A stretch of DNA of 64,000 nucleotides from Streptomyces spongiicola (lineage in GTDB: Bacteria; Actinomycetota; Actinomycetes; Streptomycetales; Streptomycetaceae). The stretch's first letter is position 1; each line of letters begins with the position of its first letter. Location: positions 620,001-684,000 of the forward strand of contig NZ_CP029254.1 of NCBI RefSeq assembly GCF_003122365.1, read 5' to 3'. Shown piece after piece: positions 1 to 7,978 of the stretch. The translations under genes and the position numbers were made by a program. Below the pieces are notes generated by a model. The model did no database searches. It was not told where the DNA came from and worked only from the letters and a program-made list of their open reading frames with translations.

Positions 1-521
1 ACCGCGTGCCCAGCCTCATGATCACATGCGCGGATCAGTGGCCTGGCCTCATGGACGAGTGCGAGACCGCGATGCGGGCTGTTTTTCCGGACAACTCCGT
101 TTGCCGGGCACGGAAGCAGGGCTGCCGCAACGTCAAGGTGTACTCGAACCACTTGCCGTGCCTCTTCCCCCAGCACGGCCCCGGCAGAAAGCACGAACGA
201 CGGATCGCCCTGGAACGGTGGCAACGGGAGATCGTGGACGCCCACCCGTGGAGCTTCGTCCGCGGGCTGGTTCACTCCGACGGGTGCCGGAACATCAACT
301 GGACGACGCGGCTCGTCGGCGGTGTACGCAAGCGCTACGAGTACCCCCGCTACTGGTTCACCAACGTCTCCGACGACATCCGGCGTCTCTACACGGACAC
401 ACTCGACAGGCTCGGAGTCGAGTGGAAGGAGTGCACACGGCACGGCAGGTCGTACAACATATCCGTCGCCCGGCGGGAGTCCGTCGCGCTCATGGACGCG
501 CATATCGGCCCCAAGTACTGA
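1..521 (+). CDS. LAGLIDADG-like DNA-binding protein, 3' part only
   Basis: The reading frame is open to the left edge of the window, so the N-terminus is missing; the first possible start inside (GTG at 6) is probably internal. The visible part has the short motif LVHSDGCRN followed by YEYPRYWFTNVSDDI and a Leu-Gly-rich helix before the end at HIGPKY. This arrangement is that of the common actinobacterial proteins that join an N-terminal helix-turn-helix to a degenerate LAGLIDADG/homing-endonuclease fold, related to the fold of WhiA. These are mostly domesticated DNA-binding proteins rather than active endonucleases. The helix-turn-helix half would lie upstream of the window. Function is unknown; the family assignment is from motif memory. 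Confidence 0.72.
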   Translation, partial: RVPSLMITCADQWPGLMDECETAMRAVFPDNSVCRARKQGCRNVKVYSNHLPCLFPQHGPGRKHERRIALERWQREIVDAHPWSFVRGLVHSDGCRNINWTTRLVGGVRKRYEYPRYWFTNVSDDIRRLYTDTLDRLGVEWKECTRHGRSYNISVARRESVALMDAHIGPKY

Positions 522-725
522 CCGGTCCCGGGTACTGAGCGGTCCCGAAACGCGAGCGGTCCCGAAACGCGATCGGCGGCGACGGGCACCGGGAAACCTG
601 TTCGACGAAGACGCTGTGGCGCCGCAGGACGACGTGAAGCCGCTCCCCGCCGCCGCCGACCGGAGCGCGTTCCGCGTCCGGCGGGGCGCCGCGTGGGACA
701 CCGGGTCGCGGCGGAGCGGCCGCCG

Positions 726-2162
726 TCAGGTGCGCTGGATGTCGTCCTCGCCGATGTGGTGGACGCGTACGAGGTTGGTGGAGCCGGAGACTCCGGGCGG
801 GGACCCGGCGGTGATGACGACGGTGTCGCCGTGCCGGCAGCGGCCGATGCGGAGGAGTTCCTCGTCGACCTGGGCGACCATCGCGTCGGTCGATTCGACG
901 CGGGGGCCGATGAAGGTCTCGACGCCCCAGCTGAGGCTGAGCCGGGAGCGGGTGGCGGGGTCGGGCGTGAAGGCGAGCAGCGGGATGGGTGAGCGGTAGC
1001 GGGAGAGGCGTCGTACGGTGTCGCCGGACTGGGTGAAGGCGACGAGGAATCGGGCGTCGAGGAAGTCGCCGATCTCGGCGGCGGCCCGCGCGACGGAACC
1101 TCCCTGGGTGCGGGGTTTGCCGCGCACGGTCAGCGGGGGAAGGCCGTTGGCGAGGATCTCCTGTTCGGCGGCTTCGACGATGCGGCTCATCGTGCGGACG
1201 GTCTCGACGGGGTACTTGCCGACGCTGGTCTCGCCGGAGAGCATCACCGCGTCGGTGCCGTCGATGACGGCGTTGGCGACGTCGGATGCCTCGGCGCGGG
1301 TGGGCCGGGAGTTGTCGACCATCGAGTCGAGCATCTGGGTGGCGACGATGACGGGCTTGGCGTTGCGCCGGGCGAGCGTGATGGCGCGCTTCTGGACGAG
1401 GGGGACACGTTCCAGGGGCATCTCGACGCCGAGGTCGCCGCGCGCGACCATGATTCCGTCGAAGGCTGCGACGATACCGTCGATGTCGTCGACGGCCTGG
1501 GGTTTCTCGATCTTCGCGATGACGGGGAGGCGGCGTCCTTCCTCGTCCATGATGCGATGGACGTCCTCGATGTCGCGTCCGCTGCGGACGAAGGAGAGGG
1601 CGATGATGTCGGCGCCGGTTCTGACGGCCCAGCGGAGGTCGTCGACGTCCTTGCCGGAGAGGGCGGGGACGGAGACGGCGACTCCGGGGAGGTTGAGGCC
1701 CTTGTGGTCGGAGATCACGCCGCCTTCGACGACGGTGGTGTGGACACGGGGGCCGTCGACCGCGGTGACCTCCAGCGAGACGCGGCCGTCGTCGACGAGG
1801 ATGCGCTCTCCGGGGCTGACGTCCTCGGCCAGGCCGGCGTAGGTGGTGCCGCAGATCTCGCGGTCCCCTTCGAGGGGTTCGACGGTGATGGTGAACGGAT
1901 CGCCGTGTTCAAGGAGTACAGGGCCTTCGCGGAACCGTCCGAGGCGGATCTTCGGGCCCTGAAGGTCGGCCAGGACTCCGACGCTGCGGCCGGTTTCGTC
2001 CGAGGCCTTGCGGACGTGCCGGTAGCGCTCCTCGTGGTCGGCATGGGTGCCGTGGCTGAGGTTCAGGCGGGCGACGTCCATTCCGGCGTCCACGAGTGCC
2101 TTGATCTGCTGGTACGAGTCGGTGGAAGGCCCAAGTGTGCAGACGATCTTTGCTCGGCGCAT
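726..2162 (-). CDS. pyk: Pyruvate kinase
   Basis: Transfers phosphate from phosphoenolpyruvate to ADP, giving pyruvate and ATP in the last step of glycolysis, in the cytoplasm. The 478-aa length is normal. The N-terminus reads RRAKIVCTLGPS, the classic family start, followed by RLNLSHG. The catalytic-loop segment IAKIEKPQAV and the signature ATQMLDSM are intact, and the C-terminal regulatory domain is present. The ATG at 2162 directly begins the conserved N-terminus. The gene is divergent from the exported nucleotidase and separated from the upstream partial gene by 204 bp with no recognisable gene. Streptomyces usually carry two pyruvate kinases; which paralogue this is cannot be settled from sequence alone, though the neighbourhood (nucleotidase, gltBD, trp, his) resembles that of pyk1 as I recall it. 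Confidence 0.97.
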   Translation of the reverse strand: MRRAKIVCTLGPSTDSYQQIKALVDAGMDVARLNLSHGTHADHEERYRHVRKASDETGRSVGVLADLQGPKIRLGRFREGPVLLEHGDPFTITVEPLEGDREICGTTYAGLAEDVSPGERILVDDGRVSLEVTAVDGPRVHTTVVEGGVISDHKGLNLPGVAVSVPALSGKDVDDLRWAVRTGADIIALSFVRSGRDIEDVHRIMDEEGRRLPVIAKIEKPQAVDDIDGIVAAFDGIMVARGDLGVEMPLERVPLVQKRAITLARRNAKPVIVATQMLDSMVDNSRPTRAEASDVANAVIDGTDAVMLSGETSVGKYPVETVRTMSRIVEAAEQEILANGLPPLTVRGKPRTQGGSVARAAAEIGDFLDARFLVAFTQSGDTVRRLSRYRSPIPLLAFTPDPATRSRLSLSWGVETFIGPRVESTDAMVAQVDEELLRIGRCRHGDTVVITAGSPPGVSGSTNLVRVHHIGEDDIQRT

Positions 2163-2429
2163 GGCTTGAGCCTATGTCTTACCGGCCGGTAGAGAATTGG
2201 TCGGGCGTGACTACTCAACGACGGTTCCGTGAAACCTTGTTGACAAGTATTGAATTGTGCGGGAGGCCGCTCTTCTGAGCGTTCGGGCATGCCCCGGCCG
2301 GCGCCGCGGACCCTCTTCCGCCGAGACGCCCATCAGCCGGTCCCCGGCACTTCTCCCCGGGGTCGCCCTGAGGCAGACTCTACGCGCGTTGTTCCACGCG
2401 CGTAGCACCATCCGGACAAGGGAGACCAC
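2163..2429. promoter_or_regulatory. Divergent promoter region pyk / 5'-nucleotidase
   Basis: This 267-bp gap separates two divergent genes. Positions about 2213-2254 form an A+T-richer patch inside very GC-rich surroundings and include TTGACA at about 2240, a plausible -35 element for the rightward gene. No convincing PHO box or other named operator was found. Ribosome binding for the nucleotidase is supplied by GGGAG just before its ATG at 2430. Confidence 0.4.
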
Positions 2430-4226
2430 ATGCCGCTCAACCGCAGGGCGTTGCTGGGCCGTTCGGCCGCCGTCGGGGCCGGAGCCGCGATCGCGGGCGG
2501 CCTCGCCGCCCCCGCCGAGGCCCACGGCCGCCCGGGGAAACGGCGAGAGCGGTACTCGTTCACCGTGATGGGGACCACCGACCTGCACGGGAACGTCTTC
2601 AACTGGGACTACTTCACCGACCGGGAGTTCGACGACAAGGCCCACAACGACGTCGGCCTGGCCAAGATCTCCACCCTGGTGAACCAGGTGCGCGAGGAGA
2701 AGGGGCGCCGCAACACCCTGCTGATCGACGCCGGTGACACGATCCAGGGCACGCAACTGTCCTACTACTACGCCAAGGTCGACCCCATCACCGCGCACCG
2801 CGGGCCCGTGCACCCCATGGCTCAGGCGATGAACGCCATCGGCTACGACGCGGCCGCGCTCGGCAACCACGAGTTCAACTACGGCATCCCGGTGCTGCGC
2901 AGGTTCCAGGAGCAGTGCGACTTCCCGCTGCTGGGCGCCAACGCCCTGGACGCGAGGACACTGCGACCGGCGTTCCCGCCCTACAGCATGCACCGGCTGC
3001 GCACCCCGCACGGACGGGATGTGCGGGTGGCTGTGCTGGGGCTGACGAACCCGGGCATCGCGATCTGGGACAGGGCCAACGTCAGCGGGCAGATGGTCTT
3101 CCCGGGGCTGGAGGAGCAGGCCGCGAAGTGGGTGCCGAAGCTCCGCTCGATGGGCGCGGACGTCGTGATCGTCTCTGCGCACTCGGGTTCGAGCGGCACC
3201 TCCTCGTACGGTGACCAGCTCCCGTACGTCGAGAACGCGGCTGCGCTGGTGGCCGAGCAGGTGCCGGGGATCGACGCGATCCTGGTGGGGCACGCGCACA
3301 CGGAGATCGCCGAGTACACGGTCGCCAACCGGCGGACGGGCGCACCGGTGGTGCTGTCCGAGCCGCTGAAGTGGGGCCAGCGGCTCACCCTGTTCGACTT
3401 CGACCTGGTGCGGGAGCGGGGCCGGTGGACGGTGGCGAGGGTGGGGGCGAAGGTCCTCAACTCCAACACGGTCGCGGAGGACCCGAGGATCACGAGGCTA
3501 CTGGGTGACGAGCACGAGAAGGTCGTCGCGTACGTCAACCAGGTGATCGGCACGTCCACGGCCGCGATGACGACGGCCCTGGCACCGTGGCGGGACGAAC
3601 CGATCATCGACCTGATCAACCAGGTGCAGACGGAGACGGTACGCGAGGCGCTGGCGGGCGGGCGGTGGGCGGCGCTGCCGGTGCTGTCGCAGGCTTCGTG
3701 CTTCTCGCGCTCGGCGGCGATCCCGGCGGGCGAGGTGACGATCCGGGACGCGGCCGGGCTCTATCCGTTCGAGAACACGCTGGAGGCGCGGCTGATGACC
3801 GGCGCCCAGTTGAAGGACTATCTGGAGTACTCGGCGCGGTACTACGTGCAGACGCCGGCCGGGGCGCCGGTGGACACGGCGAAGCTGACGAACGCCGACG
3901 GCATACCGGACTACAACTACGACGCGGTGTCGGGCCTGACGTACGAGATCGACATCGCCAGGCCGGCCGGCTCGCGGATCGTGGACCTGTCCTTCGAGGG
4001 CGGGCCGGTCGACCCGGAGGCGCGGTTCGTGCTGGCGGTGAACAACTACCGGGCCGCCGGCGGCGGTGCCTTCCCGCATGTCGCGCGGGCCGAGCAGTTG
4101 TGGTCGAACTCGGACGAGATCCGCAACACGATCATCCAGTCGGTGCGGGCGAAGGGGACCGTGGACCCGGCGGCGTTCGCCTCGGTGGGCTGGAGGCTGA
4201 CCCGGGACGGTGATCCGGTCTTCTGA
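2430..4226 (+). CDS. Tat-exported bifunctional metallophosphatase / 5'-nucleotidase
   Basis: A 598-aa protein of the UshA/CpdB type, which removes phosphate from 5'-nucleotides or 2',3'-cyclic nucleotides outside the cell for phosphate and nucleoside salvage. The first 32 residues form a twin-arginine signal (NRRALLG followed by an alanine-rich hydrophobic stretch and AEA, a likely signal-peptidase site). The N-terminal metallophosphatase domain shows the metal-binding motifs TTDLHGN, DAGDTIQG, GNHEFNYG and VGHAHTEI. The C-terminal substrate domain starts near residue 370 and includes YPFENTL and NNYRAAGGG. The ATG at 2430 has a GGGAG ribosome site and precedes the twin-arginine motif directly. 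Substrate range (monophosphate or cyclic) is not decidable here. Confidence 0.93.
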   Translation: MPLNRRALLGRSAAVGAGAAIAGGLAAPAEAHGRPGKRRERYSFTVMGTTDLHGNVFNWDYFTDREFDDKAHNDVGLAKISTLVNQVREEKGRRNTLLIDAGDTIQGTQLSYYYAKVDPITAHRGPVHPMAQAMNAIGYDAAALGNHEFNYGIPVLRRFQEQCDFPLLGANALDARTLRPAFPPYSMHRLRTPHGRDVRVAVLGLTNPGIAIWDRANVSGQMVFPGLEEQAAKWVPKLRSMGADVVIVSAHSGSSGTSSYGDQLPYVENAAALVAEQVPGIDAILVGHAHTEIAEYTVANRRTGAPVVLSEPLKWGQRLTLFDFDLVRERGRWTVARVGAKVLNSNTVAEDPRITRLLGDEHEKVVAYVNQVIGTSTAAMTTALAPWRDEPIIDLINQVQTETVREALAGGRWAALPVLSQASCFSRSAAIPAGEVTIRDAAGLYPFENTLEARLMTGAQLKDYLEYSARYYVQTPAGAPVDTAKLTNADGIPDYNYDAVSGLTYEIDIARPAGSRIVDLSFEGGPVDPEARFVLAVNNYRAAGGGAFPHVARAEQLWSNSDEIRNTIIQSVRAKGTVDPAAFASVGWRLTRDGDPVF

Positions 4227-4500
4227 GGGCTGCCCCGCCCGCCCCCGACTGCCCTGCGTGTCCCTGCGTGTCCCTGCGTGTCCCTGCGTGTTCACGCCTC
4301 TCCCCTGCGGATCGGCACGCGGCGTCGGACGCGGTGCGTCGCGAGGCGAAGCGTCGTCCTCCTACCGGGCGTCTGCGGGCTACCGGGCGTGTGCGGGCGA
4401 TCCGGCGACGCCGAGAGGTGCCGCAGCCGTCGCCGCGCGCCCGCCGGCTGTCGGGGACAGGCCGCGGTGCCTCGACGGGGCAGGCCCGCCGCGAGGGGTG
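4227..4500. repeat. Intergenic gap with 10-bp tandem repeat
   Basis: Between two convergent genes. Positions 4252-4291 hold four exact copies of CCCTGCGTGT. The rest is GC-rich with a loosely repeated GGGCGTNTGCGGGC pattern near 4370-4400. I see no gene and no clear terminator. Confidence 0.7.
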
Positions 4501-5928
4501 CTACAGCCGCTCCTCGAGCGGGGTGAGCCGGGGCGCCTGGCCGGGAATGCCGGGCGCCTCGCCCCGTTCGAGTCCGAAGCTGGTGAAGGCGGCGCGGGCG
4601 GGCAGCGGGTAGGGGTCCTTGCCGGTGAGGGAGTTGAGGATGGTCGCGCTGCGCCAGGCGGCCAGTCCGAGGTCGGGTGCGCCCACTCCGTGGGTGTGCC
4701 GCTCCGCGTTCTGCACGTAGACGGATCCGGTGACGGCGGGGTCCATGACGAGCCGGAAGTGCTCGTCGATGCGGGGCCTGCCGGAGGCGTCGCGCCGCAT
4801 ATAGGGGTCGAGGCCGACGAGGAGCCGGTCGAGGGAGCGCTCGCGGTAGCCGGTGGCGAGGACGACGGCGTCGGTGGTGAGCCGGGAGCGGACGCCCTGC
4901 CGGAGGTGCTCGAGGTGCAGCTCGACCCTGGTGGTGGCGACCCGGCCGGCGGTGCGGACCCGCACACCGGGGGTGAGGACGGCGTCGGGCCAGCCGCCGT
5001 GCAGGGTGCGCCGGTACAGCTCGTCGTGGATGGCCGCGATGGTGCCGGTGCCGATGCCCTTGTGGAGTTGCCACTGCCGGGGGACGAGGTCGTCCCGCAC
5101 GGACTCCGGCAGTGCGTGGAAGTAGCGGACGTAGTCGGGGGTGAAGTGCTCCAGGCCGAGCTTGGAGTACTCCATGGGTGCGAACGCCTCGGTGCGCGCC
5201 AGCCAGTGGACCCGTTCGGCTCCGGCGGGCCGGGCGCGCAGTACGTCGAGGAAGACCTCGGCGCCCGACTGGCCGGAGCCGATGACGGTGATGTGCCCGG
5301 CGGCCAGGAGCCGTTCGCGGTGCTCGAGGTAGTCGGCGGAGTGGATCACGGGGACGCCGGGTGCGTCGACCAGGGGCTGGAGCGGTTGGGGCACATGGGG
5401 CTCGGTGCCGATGCCGACGGCGATGTGCCGGGTGCGGGCCCGGCCCGGTGACTCCGCTCCTGCTTGCGGGTCGAGCCGGGTGAAGTCCACTTCGAACACG
5501 GAGTGTTCCGGGTTCCAGCGGACGGCGTCGACCTGGTGCCCGAAGTGGAGGCCGGGCAGTCGGTCGCTGACCCAGCGGCAGTAGGCGTCGTACTCGGCGC
5601 GCTCGATGTGGAACCGCTCGGCGAAGTAGAAGGGGAAGAGCCGGTCGTGGTCCTTGAGGTAGCCGAGGAACGACCAGGGGCTCGCGGGGTCGGCGAGGGT
5701 GACGAGGTCGGCGAGGAACGGGACTTGGAGGGTGGTGCCGTCGATGAGCAGCCCGGCGTGCCAGTGGAACGCGGGGCACTGGTCGTAGAAGGCGGTGGTG
5801 AGGCCGTCCGCGGTGCTCCTGGTCCGCAGTCCGTGGGCGAGGGCGGCGAGGGAGAGGTTGAACGGCCCGATGCCGATGCCGACGAGGTCGTGGGGATGGT
5901 CGGTGCGGGGGGTGGGGGTGCCGGTCAT
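4501..5928 (-). CDS. Lysine/ornithine N-monooxygenase family protein (siderophore type)
   Basis: A 475-aa flavin-dependent N-hydroxylating monooxygenase of the IucD/DesB/PvdA group, which hydroxylates the terminal amine of lysine, ornithine or a diamine with NADPH and O2 on the way to hydroxamate siderophores. The FAD motif is VGIGIGPFNLSLAALA near residue 15, the NADPH motif VIGSGQSGAEVF near 210, and the ATGY signature VVLATGYRE near 350; all look intact. The ATG at 5928 overlaps the stop of the upstream decarboxylase gene by 4 bp, so the two are translationally coupled. That pairing is the desA-desB arrangement, but the acyltransferase (desC) and synthetase (desD) that complete desferrioxamine synthesis are not beside it, and no iron box is visible upstream. 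The real product may therefore differ. Confidence 0.9.
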   Translation of the reverse strand: MTGTPTPRTDHPHDLVGIGIGPFNLSLAALAHGLRTRSTADGLTTAFYDQCPAFHWHAGLLIDGTTLQVPFLADLVTLADPASPWSFLGYLKDHDRLFPFYFAERFHIERAEYDAYCRWVSDRLPGLHFGHQVDAVRWNPEHSVFEVDFTRLDPQAGAESPGRARTRHIAVGIGTEPHVPQPLQPLVDAPGVPVIHSADYLEHRERLLAAGHITVIGSGQSGAEVFLDVLRARPAGAERVHWLARTEAFAPMEYSKLGLEHFTPDYVRYFHALPESVRDDLVPRQWQLHKGIGTGTIAAIHDELYRRTLHGGWPDAVLTPGVRVRTAGRVATTRVELHLEHLRQGVRSRLTTDAVVLATGYRERSLDRLLVGLDPYMRRDASGRPRIDEHFRLVMDPAVTGSVYVQNAERHTHGVGAPDLGLAAWRSATILNSLTGKDPYPLPARAAFTSFGLERGEAPGIPGQAPRLTPLEERL

Positions 5929-7343
5929 CGGGTGCTGTGGCCTTCCACGAGTGCGATGAGGGTGTCGAGGTCGTCCGCGGTGGTGTGGGGGTTGAGCAGG
6001 GTGGCCTTGAGCCAGAGCCTGCCGTCCGCGTGGGCCCGGCCGAGGACGGCGCGGCCGTCGTGCAGGAGCCGGCGGCGCAGGCCGGCGACGGCGGCGTCGC
6101 TCGCGCCGCGGGGCCGGAACAGGAGCGTTGACAGTACGGGTCTGCGGTGGAGTTCCAGGCCGGGATGTCTGCCGATCAGGTCGGCGCAGTCCCGGGCGGC
6201 GGCGAGGGTGCGGTCGACGAGGTCCGCCAGGCCGTCGCGGCCGAGGGCCCGGAGGGTCACGGCGATCTTGAGGATGTCGGGCCGGCGGGTCGTCCGCAGC
6301 GAGCGTCCGAGGAGGTCGGGCAGCCCGGCCTCGGTGTCGTCGTCGGGGTTCAGGTAGTCCGCGGTGTGGGCGAGGGGTGCGAGCCGGGCGCTGCCGGGGA
6401 CTGCGAGGATGCCGGCGGCGATCGGCTGCCAGCCCAGCTTGTGCAGGTCGAGGGTGACGGAGTGGGCGCGGTCCAGACCTCGCAGCAGGTTCCGGTGGCG
6501 GTGGCTGAACAGCAGCGGCCCACCGTAGGCCGCGTCGATGTGCAGTTCGGCTCCGTGGCGTTCGCAGAGGTCCGCGATGCCGTCGAGGGGGTCGACGAGC
6601 CCGGCGTCGGTGGTGCCGGCGGTGGCCGCGACGAGCACGGGGCCGTCGTGCAGTGCGGTGAGGGCGTCGTCGAGGGCGGTGAGGTCGGTGGTGCCGTCCG
6701 GGGCGGGGACGGTGACGGGCTCGGGCAGCCCGAGGAGCCAGGCGGAGCGGCGCACGGAGTGGTGGGTGTTCGCGCCGCAGACGATCCGGACCGGTCCGCG
6801 GTGCTCGCGGGCGAGGAGGACGGCGAGTTGGTTGGCCTCGGTGCCTCCGGTGGTGACGAGGGCGTCGGGGCTCGCGGCTCGCGGATACACCTCCGCGGCC
6901 AGGGCCCGGCTCACCTCGGCCTCCAGTGCGGAGGCCGCGGGCGCCTGGTCCCAGGAGTCCAGCGACGGGTTGAGCGCGGACGCGGCGAGGTCGGCGGCGA
7001 CGGCGACGGCCAGGGGCGGTGTGTGGAGGTGCGCGGCGCAGCGGGGGTCGGCGGGGTCGGCAGCGCCGTAGGCGAAGGCCTCGACGAGGCTGCGGAGCGC
7101 TTCCTCGGCGCCGCGGCCGCGGTCGGGGATCACGGGGGTGACGGTCTCCGCCACGGAGCGGCCCAGGTGCCGTGGGCCGCCGGGCGGCAGCGGACCGCCC
7201 CGCGCGACGGCCCCCGTGCGGAGCGCGTCCAGGACCGTGTCGAGGAGGGGCCTGAGCGCGTCGGGGCCTTCCCTGCCTCCGGCGAGCGGGGGGAGTTCCC
7301 CTCCGGGTCTGCGGCTCGACGTCGGGCGCGGCGGCGTGGTCAT
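5925..7343 (-). CDS. PLP-dependent group II decarboxylase (lysine/aromatic amino-acid decarboxylase, DesA-like)
   Basis: A 472-aa pyridoxal-phosphate enzyme that removes CO2 from an amino acid; with its coupled N-monooxygenase partner the likely product is cadaverine or a similar diamine. The fold markers are present: VTTGGTEANQLAV, IDAAYGGPL (the Asp that contacts the pyridine nitrogen) and DLHKLGWQP, whose Lys should hold the cofactor. The first 30 residues are Pro/Arg-rich and probably disordered. It is the first gene of a two-gene operon, reading away from the repeat-filled gap at 7344-7978. A role with aromatic substrates is possible; substrate cannot be read from the motifs. Confidence 0.88.
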   Translation of the reverse strand: MTTPPRPTSSRRPGGELPPLAGGREGPDALRPLLDTVLDALRTGAVARGGPLPPGGPRHLGRSVAETVTPVIPDRGRGAEEALRSLVEAFAYGAADPADPRCAAHLHTPPLAVAVAADLAASALNPSLDSWDQAPAASALEAEVSRALAAEVYPRAASPDALVTTGGTEANQLAVLLAREHRGPVRIVCGANTHHSVRRSAWLLGLPEPVTVPAPDGTTDLTALDDALTALHDGPVLVAATAGTTDAGLVDPLDGIADLCERHGAELHIDAAYGGPLLFSHRHRNLLRGLDRAHSVTLDLHKLGWQPIAAGILAVPGSARLAPLAHTADYLNPDDDTEAGLPDLLGRSLRTTRRPDILKIAVTLRALGRDGLADLVDRTLAAARDCADLIGRHPGLELHRRPVLSTLLFRPRGASDAAVAGLRRRLLHDGRAVLGRAHADGRLWLKATLLNPHTTADDLDTLIALVEGHSTR

Positions 7344-7610
7344 GCGGGGTCCTCCGGGGACGTCGGCGTCGGCCCTGCGGGCGCGGAGGGGCCTCCCGCC
7401 AGGGTGTACGGGGTCGGGGTGGACTACCCGCAGAGTTCAACGATCCGGACCCGAAAGTGGTACGCGCCCCCTGCCGCGGGGCGGCCGTCGCGCCGGGTGG
7501 GTGGGCAGGGGACGAAAGGCACGAACGGCCTCGGCACGGGAAGGCACAGGAAGAAGAAGAGAAGGAGGGCACGGGAGGACACGCGAGGACACGGGAGGGC
7601 ACAGGAGGGC

Positions 7611-7920
7611 GCGAGCCGGGACGACACGACCGGTCATGGCACGGGAAGGCACAGGAAGGCGCGAGCCGAGACGGGGCCGCGAACCTCCTCGGCACAGGAA
7701 GACGCGAGCCGGGACGACACGACCGGTCATGGCACGGGAAGGCACAGGAAGGCGCGAGCCGAGACGGGCGACGAACCGCCCCGGCACAGGAAGACGCGAG
7801 CCGGGACGGCACGACCGGTCATGGCACAGGAAGACACGGGCAGGCACAGGAAGACACGGGCAGGCACGGGAGGGCACGGGAGGGCGCGAGCCGGGACGGG
7901 GCCGCGAACCGCCCCGGCAC
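7611..7920. repeat. About 93-bp tandem repeat array in a 635-bp gap
   Basis: The gap 7344-7978 has no credible gene. A unit beginning GCGAGCCGGGACGACACGAC recurs at 7611, 7704 and 7796, with a decayed copy at 7886 (spacings 93, 92 and 90 bp). Each unit contains GACCGGTCATGGCAC and shorter GGCACRGGAAGG sub-repeats that also spread over 7535-7610 and 7820-7880. Several frames stay open through the array because of composition, but periods not divisible by three and the lack of a ribosome site argue against coding. Confidence 0.85.
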
Positions 7921-7978
7921 GGGCTCTCCGCGGCACTCGACGGCGCGGCACTCGGCGGCACCGCCCGGGGCCTCCGCC

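Noticed and set aside
7344-7610. Iron box upstream of the decarboxylase/N-monooxygenase operon
   Set aside because: No stretch resembling the TTAGGTTAGGCTAACCTAA consensus was found there.
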